A stretch of DNA of 64,000 nt from positions 2,849,992 to 2,913,991 of the forward strand of contig VZQC01005070.1 in NCBI GenBank assembly GCA_009823505.1, in the 5' to 3' direction. Made by a program: the position numbers and the translations under genes. The notes below the pieces were generated by a model. It had not been told where the DNA came from, ran no database searches, and saw nothing but the letters and a program-made list of their open reading frames with translations. How positions within the stretch are numbered: the first letter of the stretch is position 1; the number at the start of each line of letters is the position of its first letter. Shown here in pieces: positions 45,268 to 58,370 of the stretch. The DNA is from Rhizomys pruinosus. Its lineage: Eukaryota; Chordata; Mammalia; Rodentia; Spalacidae.

Positions 45268-45402
45268 TTTGTTCTGTTTTGTTTTATTGTTAGTTTTTTG
45301 AGATGGGATTTTGTTTGTGGGCCAGGCTGACCCAGAGTTGGAGATCCTCCTGCCTTAGCCTCCTGAAGGGGATGATTATAGTACAACATCACCCTGGCTA
45401 GG
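45268..45402 (-). mobile_element. Old B1/proto-B1 SINE, minus strand
   Basis: TTTTTTGAGATGGGATTTTG, GGGCCAGGCTGACCCAGAG, CCTCCTGCCTTAGCCTCCTG and GATTATAGTACAACATCACC. Confidence 0.68.
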
Positions 45403-45579
45403 CGTAAAGCATCTTAGCTCCCTTTTCTGAGGGGGAATATCAACATGCTATTCTTCCCAGCATGGCTATGGTAAGATTCTGATCATATTCCCCCATGGGC
45501 AAAGGACAGAGCTAAACTCCTCCTTCATCCTCTTACTTCATGCTCTTACTGCTACATAGAGGTAAATTTTTAAGACCTT

Positions 45580-46000
45580 TAGGTGACTTTATCTGGGGAG
45601 ATGTGAATGACACATTTATCCACTCAAGATGGCACTCACGAAATAAGCAATTCCACCCAAGTCTAGCTTGGCGAACCAATGAGTTCTTAGGGTTTACTCA
45701 CGGGAGAACACAGGCAAGGAGTTCTTCACAGGAGCACCTTGACTAGAACAGCTATATCCCTGAATAGTCCACACCGGCGTAAGTATCAAATTAAAATGTT
45801 GGATCACTGGAATTCTATGTCCCACTTGCACTTGGCTCTGCCCAAGAATTTCCCCTCATCACCTGGCAATTGTTTACAACACAGATGACTTTCAAGAGGG
45901 GACTCATAGTCTTGTAAATTTCCTGAGCTTCCTGAGTCTTCTGGGTGTCTTTCTAATTTATAGCTTACTAAGACTTCATCCATCTAGGAAAGAATGTTTC
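45580..46000. repeat. Possible old interspersed repeat
   Basis: CCACCCAAGTCTAGCTTGG and ACCAATGAGTTCTTAGGGTT, then CACGGGAGAACACAGG, remind me of a repeat often met in rodent DNA, but I cannot name it. The 68-residue frame at 45540-45746 lies in it and is probably not a gene. Confidence 0.3.
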
Positions 46001-46094
46001 AGTTAAAGGAAACAGTTTCACAACTGAGGCCTTCACTGTGAAATGGGCAGGGCTGCTACCTCATAGATCTTATTTTCTAGTGGACACATACATA

Positions 46095-46107
46095 GACACA
46101 CACGCCT

Positions 46108-46148
<41 letters not shown>
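46095..46148. repeat. (CA)n microsatellite
   Basis: CA run, nearly pure after 46110. Confidence 0.97.
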
Positions 46149-46149
<1 letters not shown>

Positions 46150-46605
46150 CTGAAACATTCAGGTGCTCCTGTCTAAGCATCCTCACTGAGATCTATCACT
46201 GAATTTCCTTGGCATCTAGGAACCAGCTCTTTCTCCAGCACCCACCTGGCTCAAGTGATAGAAATTTGAGACACACAGGGACAGGTGTCTTTTTTCCTCT
46301 TCATTTATAGAAAGAAAGTTACAAAAGCCCAAATTTGGAGAGTTTGGTGCTTTTCCCCATCATTTACTTTGCCTTCATACAATCTGTAGTGTAATCTACA
46401 GTCTTATCTCCAAGAAGTGACTGGATGAGTTGGATTAGGTGGCTTAGGGTCTTGCTCAAATTCTTTGATCTTTCAAGCAGCAGGGTTTCTAAAACTCAAA
46501 ACTATTGAAGGCTAAAGTGGATGATTCTCCTTTTGCTGGCCCGCAGGCCAAATGAAGTCTGCCACCTTTTTTCCTTTAGAGCTACATCAGAATACATTTT
46601 ACTTC

Positions 46606-46608
46606 TAC

Positions 46609-46643
<35 letters not shown>

Positions 46644-46648
46644 CACGA
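46606..46648. repeat. (CA)n microsatellite
   Basis: CA run with one AAAC interruption. Both frames here (Thr/His and Val/Cys rich) come from it. Confidence 0.97.
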
Positions 46649-46929
46649 AACCGCACATTCACATGAATATTTAATGAATTTTTATACCACGAAGCCATTA
46701 TCATGATGAATATTATAAACTCATTCACCCCTCTTTTCTTTGTGTGTTTCTCTTGTAGTAACAGCATTGAACATGAAACCTATCCTTCCAGTAAAATTTT
46801 ACACACACATTACAGTGTTAACTAAGGGAAATATCAATATACTACAGATCTAGACCTTATTCATCTTGCATTTCAAACTTTAAGTCCCTTTAAAAATAAC
46901 TCTACATCCCTTTGGCTGCTGACACACCA

Positions 46930-47380
46930 GCCTACTCTCAGTTCTAAAACTGTAACTGTTTCTTTGACTGCCTTATTTCACCTAGAACACTGTGCACCAT
47001 CATGTGTGTTGTCTTTTGCTCTAAGGATTTCCTTTGCATTAAGACTGAATAGCATTCCATTGTATGCATTCATTGTCTGTTAGACATTTTGGTTGTTGAG
47101 ATGTTTATATATCTTGGCTCTTGTGAATAATACTGCAGAAAGCAAAGGACTGAAGCTCCTCTGAGAACCAGATTCCTTTGGAAATAGAAGCAGGATTTCT
47201 GAATCAAATGACAGTGGGATATCTATAAGTCATTTGTGTAAAAACAAAATTAAAGTACTGTTCTCCCACCGTTGTTGAACCATTTTACATTACTACTAAT
47301 GGCTTCAAAATTCTCACCATATATTAATAATCATCCCAATAGGTGCAATGTAATATTTCACTCTGTGGATAATTCCTTTG
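46930..47380 (-). mobile_element. Old L1 ORF2/3' fragment, minus strand
   Basis: GAATAGCATTCCATTGTATG, ATCTTGGCTCTTGTGAATAA, TACTGCAGAAAGC and ACCATTTTACATTACTACTA are the reversed ORF2 C-terminal region common to old mammalian L1s. More diverged than the L1 at 5.9 kb. Confidence 0.75.
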
Positions 47381-49576
47381 TATGACACAATGTCCTGCCA
47401 TCCAGAGCCACACTGTATTATTTTCAAATTAGGCAGTACTTCTCATAGAATAGGAACCCTAAACAATCTGTATCTGGTACAGTGATAATCTTTGAAAAAG
47501 CTCAGCAATTCATAACTGTAGTGAGCAAGGACAAAAGCAGGTACTCTTCCATCTAAATAGTAATGGGCATGCTTTATCTTGCGCAAGTGAATGATTGCTA
47601 CTTCCATCTGAACAGCAGATTTGGCCTCAGTCTCTTAGATAAGAATGAACGATACAGAATTGAATCCATTTTCTGACAGCATCTAATCTGCAGCAAATTC
47701 CCATATTTTAGGCCCTCACCCAATTACCCAGCCAGACTCAACTTCCATAATTTGTTCTTTCTATAGTCTTACTGAAAGGTAGCAAGATTCCACTGTGGTG
47801 TGCATTGCCTTGTGACAATAGCTTGTTTGGCCACAGGTCTGTTTCTGGTGGTCTCTGGCTACCTGGCCTTCTCAGTAGCGTTCTTGCCTTCTACCCTTTG
47901 GATACTGAGAGTACCCAAATTCCTGTTGTGACAACTAAAAATCATTAACACATATCACAAGTGATCTTCAGGGCTGGGGTGCATCATTCCTGAAGGAGAA
48001 GTTTTGAAGTAACTGGGACGAGGTTTAAAACTGAGGTCAGCCCTACTGTCAAAACATTTATAAACATTCTTAATCACTGAAAGTTCTGAGCAGAACGAGT
48101 CTCTTGTCCTAAAGTTTTCTGTCAGTTTTTCCTGTGTTCCTTATTTCCCTTTATTTTAGCTGAAATTCATTATGAAATTATTATTTCACCCATTTATCAC
48201 ATTTGAATCCTTTGTGTAGCATTTGAAGAAATTTTCTTATAAAATTTAGTAAATATTTGCCACATGTAAAAGAAAACAGCCAACATGTAGTTTTATTTTT
48301 TAATAAAATCTGCTTTGCATGGATTTCAAGCCCTCCAGGCACCCGGGTATTCTGTTGTTGTTTTCTTATTTACAATCACTAGAGAATCTCAACAATCAGG
48401 GATGTTTCCAGAGACTGCTGTGAGAAGTTAGTTTTCTGTTTATTGATTTTTTGCACATATGCCCATAGGCCTTGGGGCAATAAGTTCATTTAAACAAATA
48501 GAAACAATACATAAATAACCACATTGCCCTGAATTCCTGTGATTAGTCCTACAGAACAGCAGGTTAATTTTGTGATCCCACCTGCACACTGTTAGAGATG
48601 TTGGGAATTGTGCTCACAATCAGGAGCATTTAGGGTATTTTCACCACAATGATATGCAACAAATCATATTTATTCACTTGGACAGCAATTCTAATCACCT
48701 TCAGTCTCCTTTGCATTCTGTAATTTGTTGTATCATTAAGATTTTCCTCTTGTAAGCCAAAGAAATCCATGAGGTTAATAGGAAAATATTTATTGGAAAA
48801 ATGAAATAGAAGATTGAAGAATAAAGGAGCCTTAGAGAATCTTTGTAACAGACTCTACAATGGCATAAAGCATGTTTTGCCACTGAAATGGATGTACTCA
48901 CTTTAAGGTACACATTTGAAGGATAAAACAGAACTGCCCATCCTAGGTAATATGGTGGCTCTTAGGAAAGGGTGAGACAGGACATGTTCTTTTTAAAGTC
49001 TGTGAAACTATATTCATTGGAAGTCATTTAATTACTGTGCAGGGAAGAAAAAAAAGCATCTCAATGGCATGAGCGTTCTGCATCCTGGAATCTTTGAGTG
49101 TGGTGGGGTAAATGGCCAAGGAGAATGAAAGGTGTAAATCAGCTGAAGTCCAGAGGTGACCTTGGAGTGTATCTCCATAGGCGTGAGGTGTTCAGAAGGG
49201 GACACCAAAGTATGGGGAAGGAGTACAGAGTGTTTTCCAGAGAAAGATAGGAATATGAAAGAAAGAGCTGTAGCCCTGATGGCCCAGAAAACACATTAGG
49301 GCCTGAACCAAGTACCAGGGTGGCTTTGAGAAGATGGAAAGGACAAGGAATGAATTCACTCTTACTAGACATAGAAATAATGAGCAAGTCATGCAGGTGC
49401 CTTGACTATCTGACTATCGCTCCATGAAACCCTGCTTGACATTTTCATCTCTTCGACTGAGAGATGATAAAATCATATTGCATAATTTCCTAAGTTGGTA
49501 ATAATTTTAAACCACCAATAGGATATTAGTATAATTATGCATAATTAAAAGTTTCAACTTTGCCATCAATATCTGA
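47381..49576. other. 2.2 kb of unique non-coding DNA
   Basis: No recognisable transposon and no convincing exon. Low repeat density makes parts of it a possible conserved block, which I cannot test here. Confidence 0.45.
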
Positions 49577-49726
49577 TATATTTTTTAACATTTTTACTGA
49601 AGTTATGTGTGTTTCATACATTGTTTCTCAGTCCAATCTAGACTCATCTCCCCTTCCATGCCCCCCACCCCACCCAAGTTCATGCACCCTGCCATCTCTG
49701 CCCTATATCTTTTTCTGATTCTTTTT
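49577..49726 (-). mobile_element. L1 3' UTR fragment, minus strand (left of B2)
   Basis: CAATCTAGACTCATCTCCCC and TTCATGCACCCTGCCATCTC parallel the L1 3' end near 5930-6000. The fragment is split by the B2 at 49727 and continues to about 50060. Confidence 0.75.
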
Positions 49727-49942
49727 CCTTAATACTTTTTAAATTTATTTATTACTTTTTATGTGTATGAGTGTACTGTCTGCATGTAGGTTGGTGCACT
49801 CATGTCGTGCAATGCTGTGGAGGTCAGAAGAGGGCGTTGGATCCCCCTAGAACTAGAGTTAAAGATGGTTCTGGGAATCAAATCCCGGGTCTTCTGCAAG
49901 AGCAGTAGGCACTCTTAACCACTGAGCCATCTCTCCAGCCCC
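49727..49942 (-). mobile_element. B2 SINE, minus strand, 13-bp TSD, inside L1 3' UTR
   Basis: TATGTGTATGAGTGTACTGT, GGTCAGAAGAGGGCGTTGG, a single CTAGAACTAGAGTTAAAG unit and CTGAGCCATCTCTCCAGCCC; part of the CATGTGGGTGCTGG region is deleted. TCTGATTCTTTTT flanks it at 49714-49726 and 49943-49955. Confidence 0.96.
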
Positions 49943-50063
49943 TCTGATTCTTTTTAAAGATTTCTCAAAGCAGAGGATTATTGTCCTTGGGAGAACTTTA
50001 CTGTTTCAGTAGGTTCCTGCTCCTTTGTTGTTGTTCCCTCCAATCTGTACTGCTTCAACACAC

Positions 50064-50097
50064 GGATAGATAGATGATAGATGATAGATAGATAGAT

Positions 50098-50129
<32 letters not shown>

Positions 50130-50130
50130 T
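50064..50130. repeat. (GATA)n microsatellite
   Basis: GATA units with GATGATA interruptions. Confidence 0.96.
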
Positions 50131-51149
50131 CAACATATATATGTGTGTGTGTCACACCTATACTAATATTATATTATCTGTACACAAACTGTCATTTCCA
50201 TATCATATTTCAGGATTCACATTTTTCCTTTTTAAATTTATATCTTATGGAAAAGCGGCATGGAAATCAAAACCATGATATCTCCATATCCATGATAGTG
50301 TTTATTCCTCAAGAACTGAAGAAAAGTATAAGTTAAAATTTCTGATTTTGTAATGTGTTTCCTATCTCCAAAACCATACGGATGAAACAAAACATTTCAC
50401 TGCTGCACAGAATGAATGTGAACACTCAATTTCAGTAAGGAATCACCCCAAAGAAAATGACTTCCTGAAGGACACTGAATTATTTCACAAAATAACCTCA
50501 GTCCTTCCATTTCTTTCAGTGTCCATCCAGTCAAAACCTTATTTTCAATGAAATTAGCATATAGAACATGAAGGGTCCCCTTGTTTGAAAATTTCCCTTT
50601 TCATTTTCTGTTGTTAGATTAGAATGATTCTACAATCCACAAACCCAAGTCCATGAAATTAGTGATTCCTAACATACTCTGTGTGGGGTAGGTAATCATA
50701 TGTATCAGTAAAACTGGGCATAACATATCAATCTATTTGGTCAAATATGGCTTTATAAGGTTGTCTGAAGGAGTTTGAGGGTGGGTTTAACATTTAAATT
50801 GATAGCTATGAGATCATATTTTTCCCCTTTATATGGATAGGTCTCTTCCAATCAGATGAATGTCTGACTAGAAAGGAAGACTGATTGTCACTCATATAAG
50901 TTGTTATCCTTTTGGCCAGGCAGCTGTCAAATTTTGGCCTGCTTTTGGGCATAGCTGAATTATCAGCTCTCCTTGGTCTACAGACTGGAGTACTGAGGTC
51001 TTGGGAATTTCCATAATTGACAAAATCAATTCTTTATAGCAAGTTTATCTATCCATCCCTCCATTCACCAAAACATGCATCCTAGTGACTTTTGATAATC
51101 TATTATAATACACTGTGTAAAGAGAAAGGAGATCCTATGATCATTGACA
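50131..51149. other. Unique non-coding stretch
   Basis: Nothing recognised apart from a short (TG)n near 50140. Confidence 0.45.
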
Positions 51150-51182
51150 TTTTTAAATTTTTATTTTTTGTTTTATATATAC

Positions 51183-51213
<31 letters not shown>

Positions 51214-51595
51214 CAAGATTATATTACAAATCAAATTTAGACCTGTGCCCCCTACTCCCCACCCCACCAGAGCCCATGCACTCTGCCAAACATGTTTTTC
51301 TCAGTCTTTCTCAAAATTCTTGATGTAGAAGTTGACTGTTTCAAGCAGAAGTTCACCATTTCAGTCAGTTCTTTGACGCAGTCTTTTCTGTCGTCATTGT
51401 TGTTGTCGTTGTTGCTCTTTCCAATATGCATCACTCCCAACTACTTAGACAAAAGCTCAAGGAGCCTTGCACAGGAAAGATTTACAACTAGGTGCTAGCA
51501 TCCACAGATGAGGGATACCATTTGTTGTTTGTTTTTCTGTGTTACTTCACTTAAAATAATATCTTCTAGATCATTGCCATTTTATTGCAATTATG
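51150..51595 (-). mobile_element. L1 3' end fragment, minus strand
   Basis: After a (TA)n(TG)n tract (51175-51214) come CCCCACCCCACCAGAGCCCA, CTCTGCCAAACATGTTTTTC and CTAGCATCCACAGATGAGGG, parallel to 5930-6260 of the L1 copy 1. Only the 3' UTR and the last part of ORF2 remain. Confidence 0.85.
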
Positions 51596-52637
51596 CATAC
51601 CTGCTTAATGAAACAACTATTGCCACCACCTACCAGGTTTATACAAGTATATATACTCATTATAAAAACTTAAGAAAGTGGAAAAGTAAATAAATTGTCC
51701 TTGTTTTTTCTAATATAATGCCCCTCCTCTCTTCGTTTTTCTCCTTCCATCTGTGTGATCTCTCTGTATCCTCCATATGACACTTCAGTCAATATTAGGT
51801 CACATGTGTGGTGATGGTTTTTAAGAGTATACAGCATAGGACATAATTCCCTTAAGTTGCATACCATCTGTCAGTGATGGCCACACAACCACAAAACTGA
51901 ATAATGATACAGTTCTTGGATGCTATCTCTATTACTAAGTGATATGTGATCATACACTTCACTTAAAAAGTCCATATATGTACATACATTTAGGATATAT
52001 TTCTCTAATGTGGATGTACAGGAATACATCTTTTGAGCCTGGATGGGTTCATACTACTAACATGCACTCATTATTAAGTAATAGTCTGACTGTTTCATTG
52101 TCATAAACATAGTTCACACTTCCACTGACTAAGTACCACTTTCCTGTAGTTGAGTCATTCCTAACAGAGGCATCCTACTATCTGTTGGGATAAGTTCTTC
52201 AGTGAATAAAGATACTATGCACCCAAAACATCAAATTTTACATCCTTGCAGAGTCATTAACTCATCACTATTAAATGATGGGTAAGTTGGCATCTAGCTT
52301 TTAACTTTCCAAAATGAATTTTTGAAGACAAAAGACACTGTAAGTCACAAGGGACATGGTGTCCATGGTTGTTGCTGGCTATTTTGGAAAAATACCATCA
52401 GGTGAGACCTTTAAATCCAGTCGTGCTAATGGCAGCCACTGGGGCAGGACACAATTGTCAGTCACTTCAAAGATGGTGAAATTTTTTCCTGTTTGCTCAA
52501 GGGCAACAGCCTGGCTGCCTGTGGTTTTTATACCAACAAGTTTTGGAACATTATCCCTTCTGTGCACCACTTCCCTTTCTCCTGTCCACTGAGTCCCTCA
52601 TATGTCATGTGTGCAAACAATATGGTAGCAGTTTCTT
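51596..52637. other. Unclassified non-coding stretch
   Basis: A plus-strand 78-residue frame (52356-52592) faces a 63-residue minus-strand frame. I considered a pseudogene but recognise no parent. Confidence 0.4.
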
Positions 52638-52652
52638 AAAAAAAGAGGCCTT

Positions 52653-52888
52653 GGGACTGGAGAGATGGCCTAGTGGTTAAGAGCACTGACTGCTCTTGCA
52701 GAGGACCTGGGTTCGATCCCCAGCACCCATATGGCGGCTGAGAACCGTCTTTAACTCCAGTTCCAGGGGAATCCTACACCCTCTTCTGACCTCTGCAGCA
52801 TTGCACGACATGGGCGCACAAACCTACATGCAGACAGTACATTCATAGACATATGAAAATAAATAAAAGTAAAAAAAATAAAATCCCC
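52653..52888 (+). mobile_element. B2 SINE, plus strand, target site present three times
   Basis: GGACTGGAGAGATGGCCTAG, GTTCGATCCCCAGCACCCA and one AACTCCAGTTCCAGGGGAA unit. AAAAAAGAGGCCTT stands at the left (52638-52652) and twice at the right (52889-52902 and about 52905-52919). Confidence 0.96.
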
Positions 52889-52919
52889 AAAAAAGAGGCC
52901 TTAAAAAAAAAGAGGCCTT

Positions 52920-55900
52920 TATAATCAAATCACTCATTTGGCAGAAAGTCATTAATTTTTAAGTCTTTACAATTCTTCAAGGAAAATATATCTTTACAGT
53001 AGGTAGTATGTATTAAATAGAGAATGCATATATGTTACATTATATATCTATATTATATAGAACTTAAGGGATTTAAATTCTGTGAGGGAAATCCAAAGAC
53101 ATTTAATCTATATTCTCTATTTTTCACATGAATAAATTTGCCCATCTCTAGCAAGTGCCAAATGCAAATTTATTATAATTTTAAATTGGTTCTATAATGG
53201 GCTCAGTGACAAAACATATGATTTAATATTCTTCATTATGGTATTGTTTATGTTCTATCAGAAAGTTCGTTTATTACTATTTAACCACATTAAATTTCCC
53301 TAAGGAGTCTGATTATCCATTAATGGTTTAAATAGATGTGTCATCCTGGACTGACTGAAGAACTGGATTTAATCTTTGACAGAGACCAGATGATGTTTGA
53401 GAAGAGGAGGGGAGTATCCACTTTGTGAGACTTGATTGATAAAGTTCCTAGGGCCAGGAGGTAAGGAGTAAGGGGACAGGGGACAGATACTCTTTGACTT
53501 AACACAAAATCATCTTGCATGCTGAAGCACAGGATTAAATTATTCTTAAGATTTTCTTGCTCACTAGCCTGTGTGGAGACGATAAACTTCGATACTTCAG
53601 ATTCTCTGCCTTCGTCACAAACAACCCTCATCTTCAGTAAGGCAGGGCCTCTAGTCAATTCTTATTAAACTTTGTTCTCATTACTGAAGAAGCCAAGTTT
53701 CAGGTATAAAAGGCAGTGAAGTCCTAAAGATTTATGCTGAACTGTTAGAGAGATGCCATAAAAAGTCATTTTGAAAGTCGAAGTGGGAATTTATTTAGAT
53801 TTTTGAGATATTTTCTTTGGCAGAGCTTAAAAAAAAATAAGAGCAAAGGAAATCACTCCTTTTAAATCATTCATTTCTGGAACTAAACATTCAATAATTC
53901 TTCTAAAGTAAAATACATCCCCTTGGCTTTATCCTTTTTACTTCATTATTTTTCAACCTAATTCAAACAGCATTTTTATCAGTCTAGAAGCTAGGTCAGA
54001 AATCTATGCCCTTGAGGATCTGGCCAATAAATCATTTCAGACTTCCTATTCATGCCCCAGTTATCCATGACGAACAAATAGCACTTATACAAACATCACA
54101 ATTCCATTCAGACATTCATTCAACATGGATTTACTGGGTACCTGCAAGGTGTGGAGCCATTGGGAGACAATAAATGAACAATATTTCCCTTCTAAGAGAA
54201 ATAGCAGACACTTTAGTAAGACTGCATTCCCCAGCTTTATTTTTCAATATATCTGTTCTCCCCCAGCTTAAGCCCCATTGGAATTATGTCTTTCCACTCC
54301 TTACCCCAAATTCAGATTTGTGTCTTGTCACTGGCTTTTTATGACTGTGTTTCTTTTGTGTAGAATATGAGCCCCAGATATCATCGTTCTGTAGTTAACT
54401 CTTAGGTAAGTGCTCTTATCCATCTTTTCATTAAGCAACTTTTCTTTGATTGGAAGTCTAGATCTGTCTCCTTTTATTATATTATTATATGGCAAATTAT
54501 AACTAGGTAAACATTTATGTGATAATATTACTAATATCTTCCTTTTTCTCTGGGCATAATCCTCATGGGAAGAGGAGGAGGCTTTGTTTGCAGGTGCCTA
54601 TTTTATACTTGTAACCAAGTATGTTTTAGAGAAAATGAAAAGGCATGCTGAAAAGAATATTTGCAGAACAGTCAAAAAAAATCTAACATTGTAAGCAATC
54701 CTCAATGAATGTACAATGTAACTGGGGGCCAAGACTTGAAACAATATACCAAAAGAACGAAACAGAAAGTAAGATTACAATCCAAATGCCTGAAATGTGA
54801 TTGAAGAGCACTGTCAATAATAATGAATTAGAAGACTTCAGGCAGTGATAACACATGCCCTGGTACAAGTGGAAGATACAGACAGAAGAGTGTTGTAGGA
54901 TGTGGGGAATTGGAATAAGTGATAATGGAAAAAATTACAGATTCTTCCTAGTATGTTACAAACTTGAGCATGAAGAAGAAAGATTCAAGGCAGATAATGG
55001 AAGCCAGAAGACCATTTGAAAAGGATTCTAATAGGAAGCAAACTCCTATGAAGAGGACCAGTTTGTTGCCAGATGCAAGCAGAGAAGGTGGGAGGAAAAT
55101 TAATTTGAGGAATTTTTGTGGGCAATTTAGGAGCATCAGCCATACCTGCCAATGTAGGGCCAACTTGAAGGATGTAGGTTTTAGAAGGTCGAAATAATCC
55201 CACGATGATTTCTCTTTGCTATGAACATTGTTTTCTGAAATGGAATGGAATGTTGCACAAATCTCATGCTGAATATTAAGTATAAAGAACTGTAAACACA
55301 GGAATCATTTTACTTCAGACTCAAAATTTTAAGAAGGACTTACTACTGTTCCCCAGAGACCAAATTTTCCCAAAGTCCTAGCACAAAGAGGCTGAACAAG
55401 GTTTCAGAGCACCCCACCTTCAAATCACTGCATGTGGCCCAGTAAACTGTGCTGCCTATTTTCCCGAGGACATTCCATCATATAATATAATATCAACCTC
55501 ACATTAATCTAATGCTACCTCAATGCTACGGGAAAAAGGCTAGTAATGGAATACACTAGAAAAAGTTTTCAAATAAATAAAGTTTGCAAGTTTTCATAAG
55601 ACTTTACGTAGGCAATTGTTCCAACTTTTCCTCACCCAGTAATTCTTTTCGAGCATTCTGTTTAACCTAAGTATTTCTCTCTACTCTTTCTCATCTCTAA
55701 CTTCATTATAAACTCTAATTTTATTCTAGCTCTGGTGCCTGACAAAGAACAAGAATCAGTGTGCATTATTTCAAAACTTTTCTATCTTATATTAGGTTAG
55801 GCGCTGACTATTCATAAAGTTTTAATGCTTCTTAACAAGCCTACTCAAAAACCCTGCATATTAATATTAACCTTCCTTTAATAATAATGGTTTAATAATT

Positions 55901-56495
55901 ATTTAGCAAAGGTTTATTCTATCAAGTTTTGGTATTTATATACATAGAAACTTATGTGTTAAAAACATGAAAATATCAAGGTTTTCATTAATAGACAGTT
56001 GCTAGAGCCTTCATCCATATCAGCTGAAATAAAATTAATAAGCAAGAACAAAACATTTCAGTTACCTGAGTAATGTATATATAAAAATCCAACCACAGAG
56101 ACTGGTAAACAGATTAGTTGTAGACACTGGTAAATAGGGGTGACTAGATGGACGGGAGAAATCTTACCATCCCAAGGAAAGCATGCCACATAGACAAGCA
56201 CTTACTCCCCACAGGCATAAAGATAAAGATATACCTGGCTTGAATGAGCCCAGGGTATTGGCCCTCAGACTCTTTAATCAGGAATTCATGGGACACGAAT
56301 TATTTGTCTGGTCTTGGATCTGCAGTAGCCTGAATAGCCTCCTTGAATTTGGAAGATCAAAGGAGAAAAGGGAGATTGATGAGCCCTCCTCAGGAGCAGG
56401 TGGCTTAATCATGCTTCGGTTGTGCTTCCTACGGCCACCTGGACTTAAGTGTCCCACACTGAACACCAGTGAAAAATGGCCTTTTCATTTCACTT
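52920..56495. other. 3.6 kb of unique non-coding DNA
   Basis: Frames at 53341-53658 (minus) and 54964-55203 (both strands) have no recognisable family. 54105-54185 may be an ancient L2 or MIR relic. No exon with splice sites could be supported. Confidence 0.45.
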
Positions 56496-56499
56496 AGGA

Positions 56500-56720
56500 T
56501 TCTCTTCTGATCCTTAATGCCTTCCATAATTAAGGAGTAACTACCAAGGCGCGGGGCATTTCCAGGGGATTAATGGCCAGCTGGGAGAGTTGATGGCCCG
56601 GAGCTGAGTGGGGACTCATTAACCTCAGCTGGTCATTAATTCCTTAGGCATCGCTTGGGGTTGGGGATAGCTGAGGGGGAGCAGTTCATTTGACAGTATT
56701 TCGGGAAGGAAAATAGTAAA
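56500..56720. promoter_or_regulatory. Possible regulatory block with TAAT/E-box inverted repeat
   Basis: GC-richer unique DNA with four ATTA cores in about 120 bases and an inverted repeat: ATTAATGGCCAGCTG (56569-56583) against CAGCTGGTCATTAAT (56626-56640), 14 of 15 bases pairing. Each arm joins a homeodomain-type core to a CAGCTG E-box. This composition is known from developmental enhancers; activity here is inference. Confidence 0.35.
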
Positions 56721-58167
56721 CTTTAAATACACAGAGGTTCAGTTCATCTCCCCTGGAAACAGAAACTGCTCTCTAGAGTTTCAACGACACTGTGTTCCCG
56801 GGTCTTGCATCTCAGAGAGATTTTCTGCCATGAGTGAGGATGCTGGAAGTTAAGGTGGAATGAGATGATGCCCAGAGGTGCCAACCGAGGGGGAAGGCCT
56901 AGAATATGCTAAATAACAAAGTTAAAACAGAAACACTTCAGGACAACCAAACCTCACTCTTGATCAGTCACAGCCCTTAAGAAGTCAATGAGGACACCAC
57001 TAAGTCCATGGTAGACCTTCAGGAGGCTTCTTGCCCTCTATCCAGATTATTCTATAAAACAAGCAAAAGATGCTTAAAAATACCATATGCCTTTGAGTGT
57101 TGTGGAAATAGTCCATCTTTTATGTATCTAGAATGGCAGCTCACCTGAGCAACCAATTCAAAATGCAACTTGCATACTTCATCTGGGAATTTCAAACCTG
57201 TATGTCCTGTAGTACATAATTCATCTTTTCTGCCTTGTTCTTCGGTGGTCGAGGGTGCTCACTGCAATGTGTGTGAGCAGCAGAAACTCTAGCCTTCCTA
57301 AATATTCATCACAGTAAAATGTATAGATAGTATCACTGTATCTTTTAGAAGGCCAGGCAATAGTTAAAGGAACGAAGACTACATATACTTAAAGATCCTT
57401 AAATCACTTACAATAAGAAAACAAAAGAGAGATGAATATTCTATACAATTGGGTGAAAATAATACAGAAATCCTATATGGTTTCTGTGGATGCATAGACC
57501 TGTGAGAGTGTAGAGAGAGAGCTGGAGAAAATAAGACACAACTCTGCATATGTTGATGCACCACAGATATGAATACATCCCAGACCACAGATCAGTGGTT
57601 ATCTCTGGGACAGAGTTATTTTGGGCATATCAACATTATCCATATTTTTATTTTTGTCTCCAAATCCTGCACTCATTTAGTACTTGGCTTTTAAATTAAT
57701 GTTAAAATTAGAGAGCAAAACTAGGATCCATGTTTTATAAGGTCTTAGGCATGATCTAGTTGATAAGAAGTTAAGAATACACATCTAACTAAATTCCCAG
57801 GAACAAAATTGCAGCTGAGAAAGCCCTATTCCTAATTCCGGCCTAGAGATCCTAAGAACTGTTTGTCTTGCAATCAGGGAAGGAAGAATCTTATGCATAA
57901 ACATTGTCAGGGCATGGGTATTATCTCCTTCCTAGAATTCACTTAGTGGGGGAGTCAGTGCTCATGGGTATGTAATGAGGGACAGGAGGACAGAGGCTAA
58001 TATCCTGGAGGACATGGTAACGACTCAGAGCTTTGGTACTGAAACAAAAACTGGTAGTTGCTATGTAGCGATGTCTGCAGGTATGGATCTTTTCAAAATC
58101 TATTAGAGACACTTTGAGGCTAGACATATCAGATGCCAAAACTTCACACACTCAAATGGTATCGTTC
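56721..58167. other. Unique non-coding stretch
   Basis: No repeat, exon or RNA gene supported. Confidence 0.45.
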
Positions 58168-58370
58168 CTCAGCTCTGCCATTTGTTAGCTATTTAACCGT
58201 TACAAACTATTTAAATATGCTGAGCTTCCATTTCCTCATTTATAAAAGTGGGAGACTAATAATAATACTAAATTCAGAGATGGCTACAAGGATTAAATAA
58301 GATAATTTATGTAAAGAGGTGGCTTATAATCACTTAATAAATACTACCCATTATTTTATCAGTACTGCTA
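58168..58370 (+). mobile_element. MIR SINE, plus strand
   Basis: CTCTGCCATTTGTTAGCTAT, CTTCCATTTCCTCATTTATA, AGGATTAAATAAGATAATTT and CACTTAATAAATACTACCC follow the MIR consensus from tRNA-related part through core to 3' end. Confidence 0.85.

Noticed and set aside
50064..50130. CRISPR-like array of short repeats
   Set aside because: It is a plain GATA microsatellite without spacers, in a mammalian context.
52356..52592. Possible processed pseudogene
   Set aside because: Open frames exist on both strands, but I recognise no parent protein and see no poly(A) end or target-site duplication.
53400..53660. Possible LTR (polyadenylation-like signals and a short promoter-like stretch nearby)
   Set aside because: No matching second LTR, no clear TG...CA ends and no family recognised.
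54105..54185. L2 or MIR remnant around CATTCATTCAACATGGATTT
   Set aside because: Too short and too diverged to assign with confidence.
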